Source: Sphaerisporangium sp.
Lineage (GTDB): Bacteria; Actinomycetota; Actinomycetes; Streptosporangiales; Streptosporangiaceae
Length of the DNA: 46,612 bases
Assembly (NCBI GenBank): GCA_025964675.1
Contig: JAOPYI010000292.1
Span: forward strand, 1 to 46,612
Reading direction: 5' to 3'
Shown: one piece after another, positions 46,548 to 46,612 of the stretch
How positions within the stretch are numbered: position 1 is the stretch's first letter
How the letters are laid out: each line of letters opens with the position of its first letter
The notes under the pieces: model-generated
Seen by the model: the letters and a program-made list of their open reading frames with translations, nothing else
What the model was told of the DNA's origin: nothing
Databases searched by the model: none
Program-made: the position numbers and the translations under genes

Positions 46548-46612
46548 TCAGGCGAGGTGGCCGGCCTTCACGTGGCCGAGGAAGGCGGTCCACTCCGCGG
46601 GGGTGAAGACGA
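46548..46612 (-). CDS. DUF397-domain protein, C-terminal end only
   Basis: The minus strand from the right edge reads VFTPAEWTAFLGHVKAGHLA and a TGA at 46550-46548. The FTPAEWxAFLxxVKxG ending is the DUF397 signature. Such small proteins (60-90 residues) are abundant in actinomycetes. They usually stand next to a helix-turn-helix regulator of the Scr1/BldB-linked type, expected just beyond the window. The rest of the gene is missing because of the window edge, not because it is broken. Confidence 0.82.
   Translation of the reverse strand, partial: VFTPAEWTAFLGHVKAGHLA

Overview
The window is high-GC DNA from a filamentous actinomycete. The signs are heavy GTG start usage, promoters that place the transcription start on the start codon, an F420/PPOX-type protein, DUF397 and DUF501 proteins, and the actinobacterial block mfd–SurA-like–mazG–eno–divIC–DUF501–ppx. 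Protein styles suggest Streptosporangiaceae or a close relative; that placement is inference. Nearly the whole window is coding, apart from a few spacers of 250 to 460 nt. No insertion sequence, prophage, CRISPR array or rRNA was seen.

Positions 1-9.7 kb hold housekeeping and accessory genes: a FIST sensory protein cut by the left edge, a MoxR-type AAA+ ATPase with its VWA partner, a 52-residue membrane miniprotein, a DUF2269-like membrane protein, cystathionine gamma-synthase, an orphan sensor kinase and cystathionine beta-synthase. Positions 9.9-16 kb hold an SGNH hydrolase, a propeller lipoprotein, a thiolase, a PPOX/F420 protein, a DUF4287 protein, a Bax-inhibitor-1 protein and a tRNA. 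The tRNA has a UAA anticodon on a short-variable-arm (class I) fold, which is not what a leucine tRNA should look like.

Positions 16.2-27.3 kb are a leftward block: type II NADH dehydrogenase preceded by a Rex-type operator, family 5 uracil-DNA glycosylase, Ppx/GppA, DUF501, DivIC/FtsB, enolase, MazG, a SurA-like lipoprotein and Mfd.

Positions 27.6-40.6 kb look like a sulfated surface-polysaccharide locus and are the most interesting part. An APS kinase fused to a degenerate ATP sulfurylase could supply PAPS. A Wzz/Wzc-like co-polymerase with a dead P-loop, a Wzy-like polymerase, an APH-fold kinase, a sulfotransferase, a Wzx-like flippase and a second sulfotransferase run rightward, mostly with overlapping stop/start codons. 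A WecG/TagA/CpsF glycosyltransferase, a family 2 glycosyltransferase and a third sulfotransferase face them. A membrane-anchored GH26-like hydrolase is divergent from the operon.

Positions 40.8-46.6 kb hold a very large secreted multidomain protein (propeller, carboxypeptidase-regulatory-like repeats, jelly-roll region, Kelch repeats), a divergent OmpR-type winged-helix regulator with no recognisable receiver aspartate, and the C-terminal end of a DUF397 protein cut by the right edge. All functions are read from sequence alone; no database search was run.
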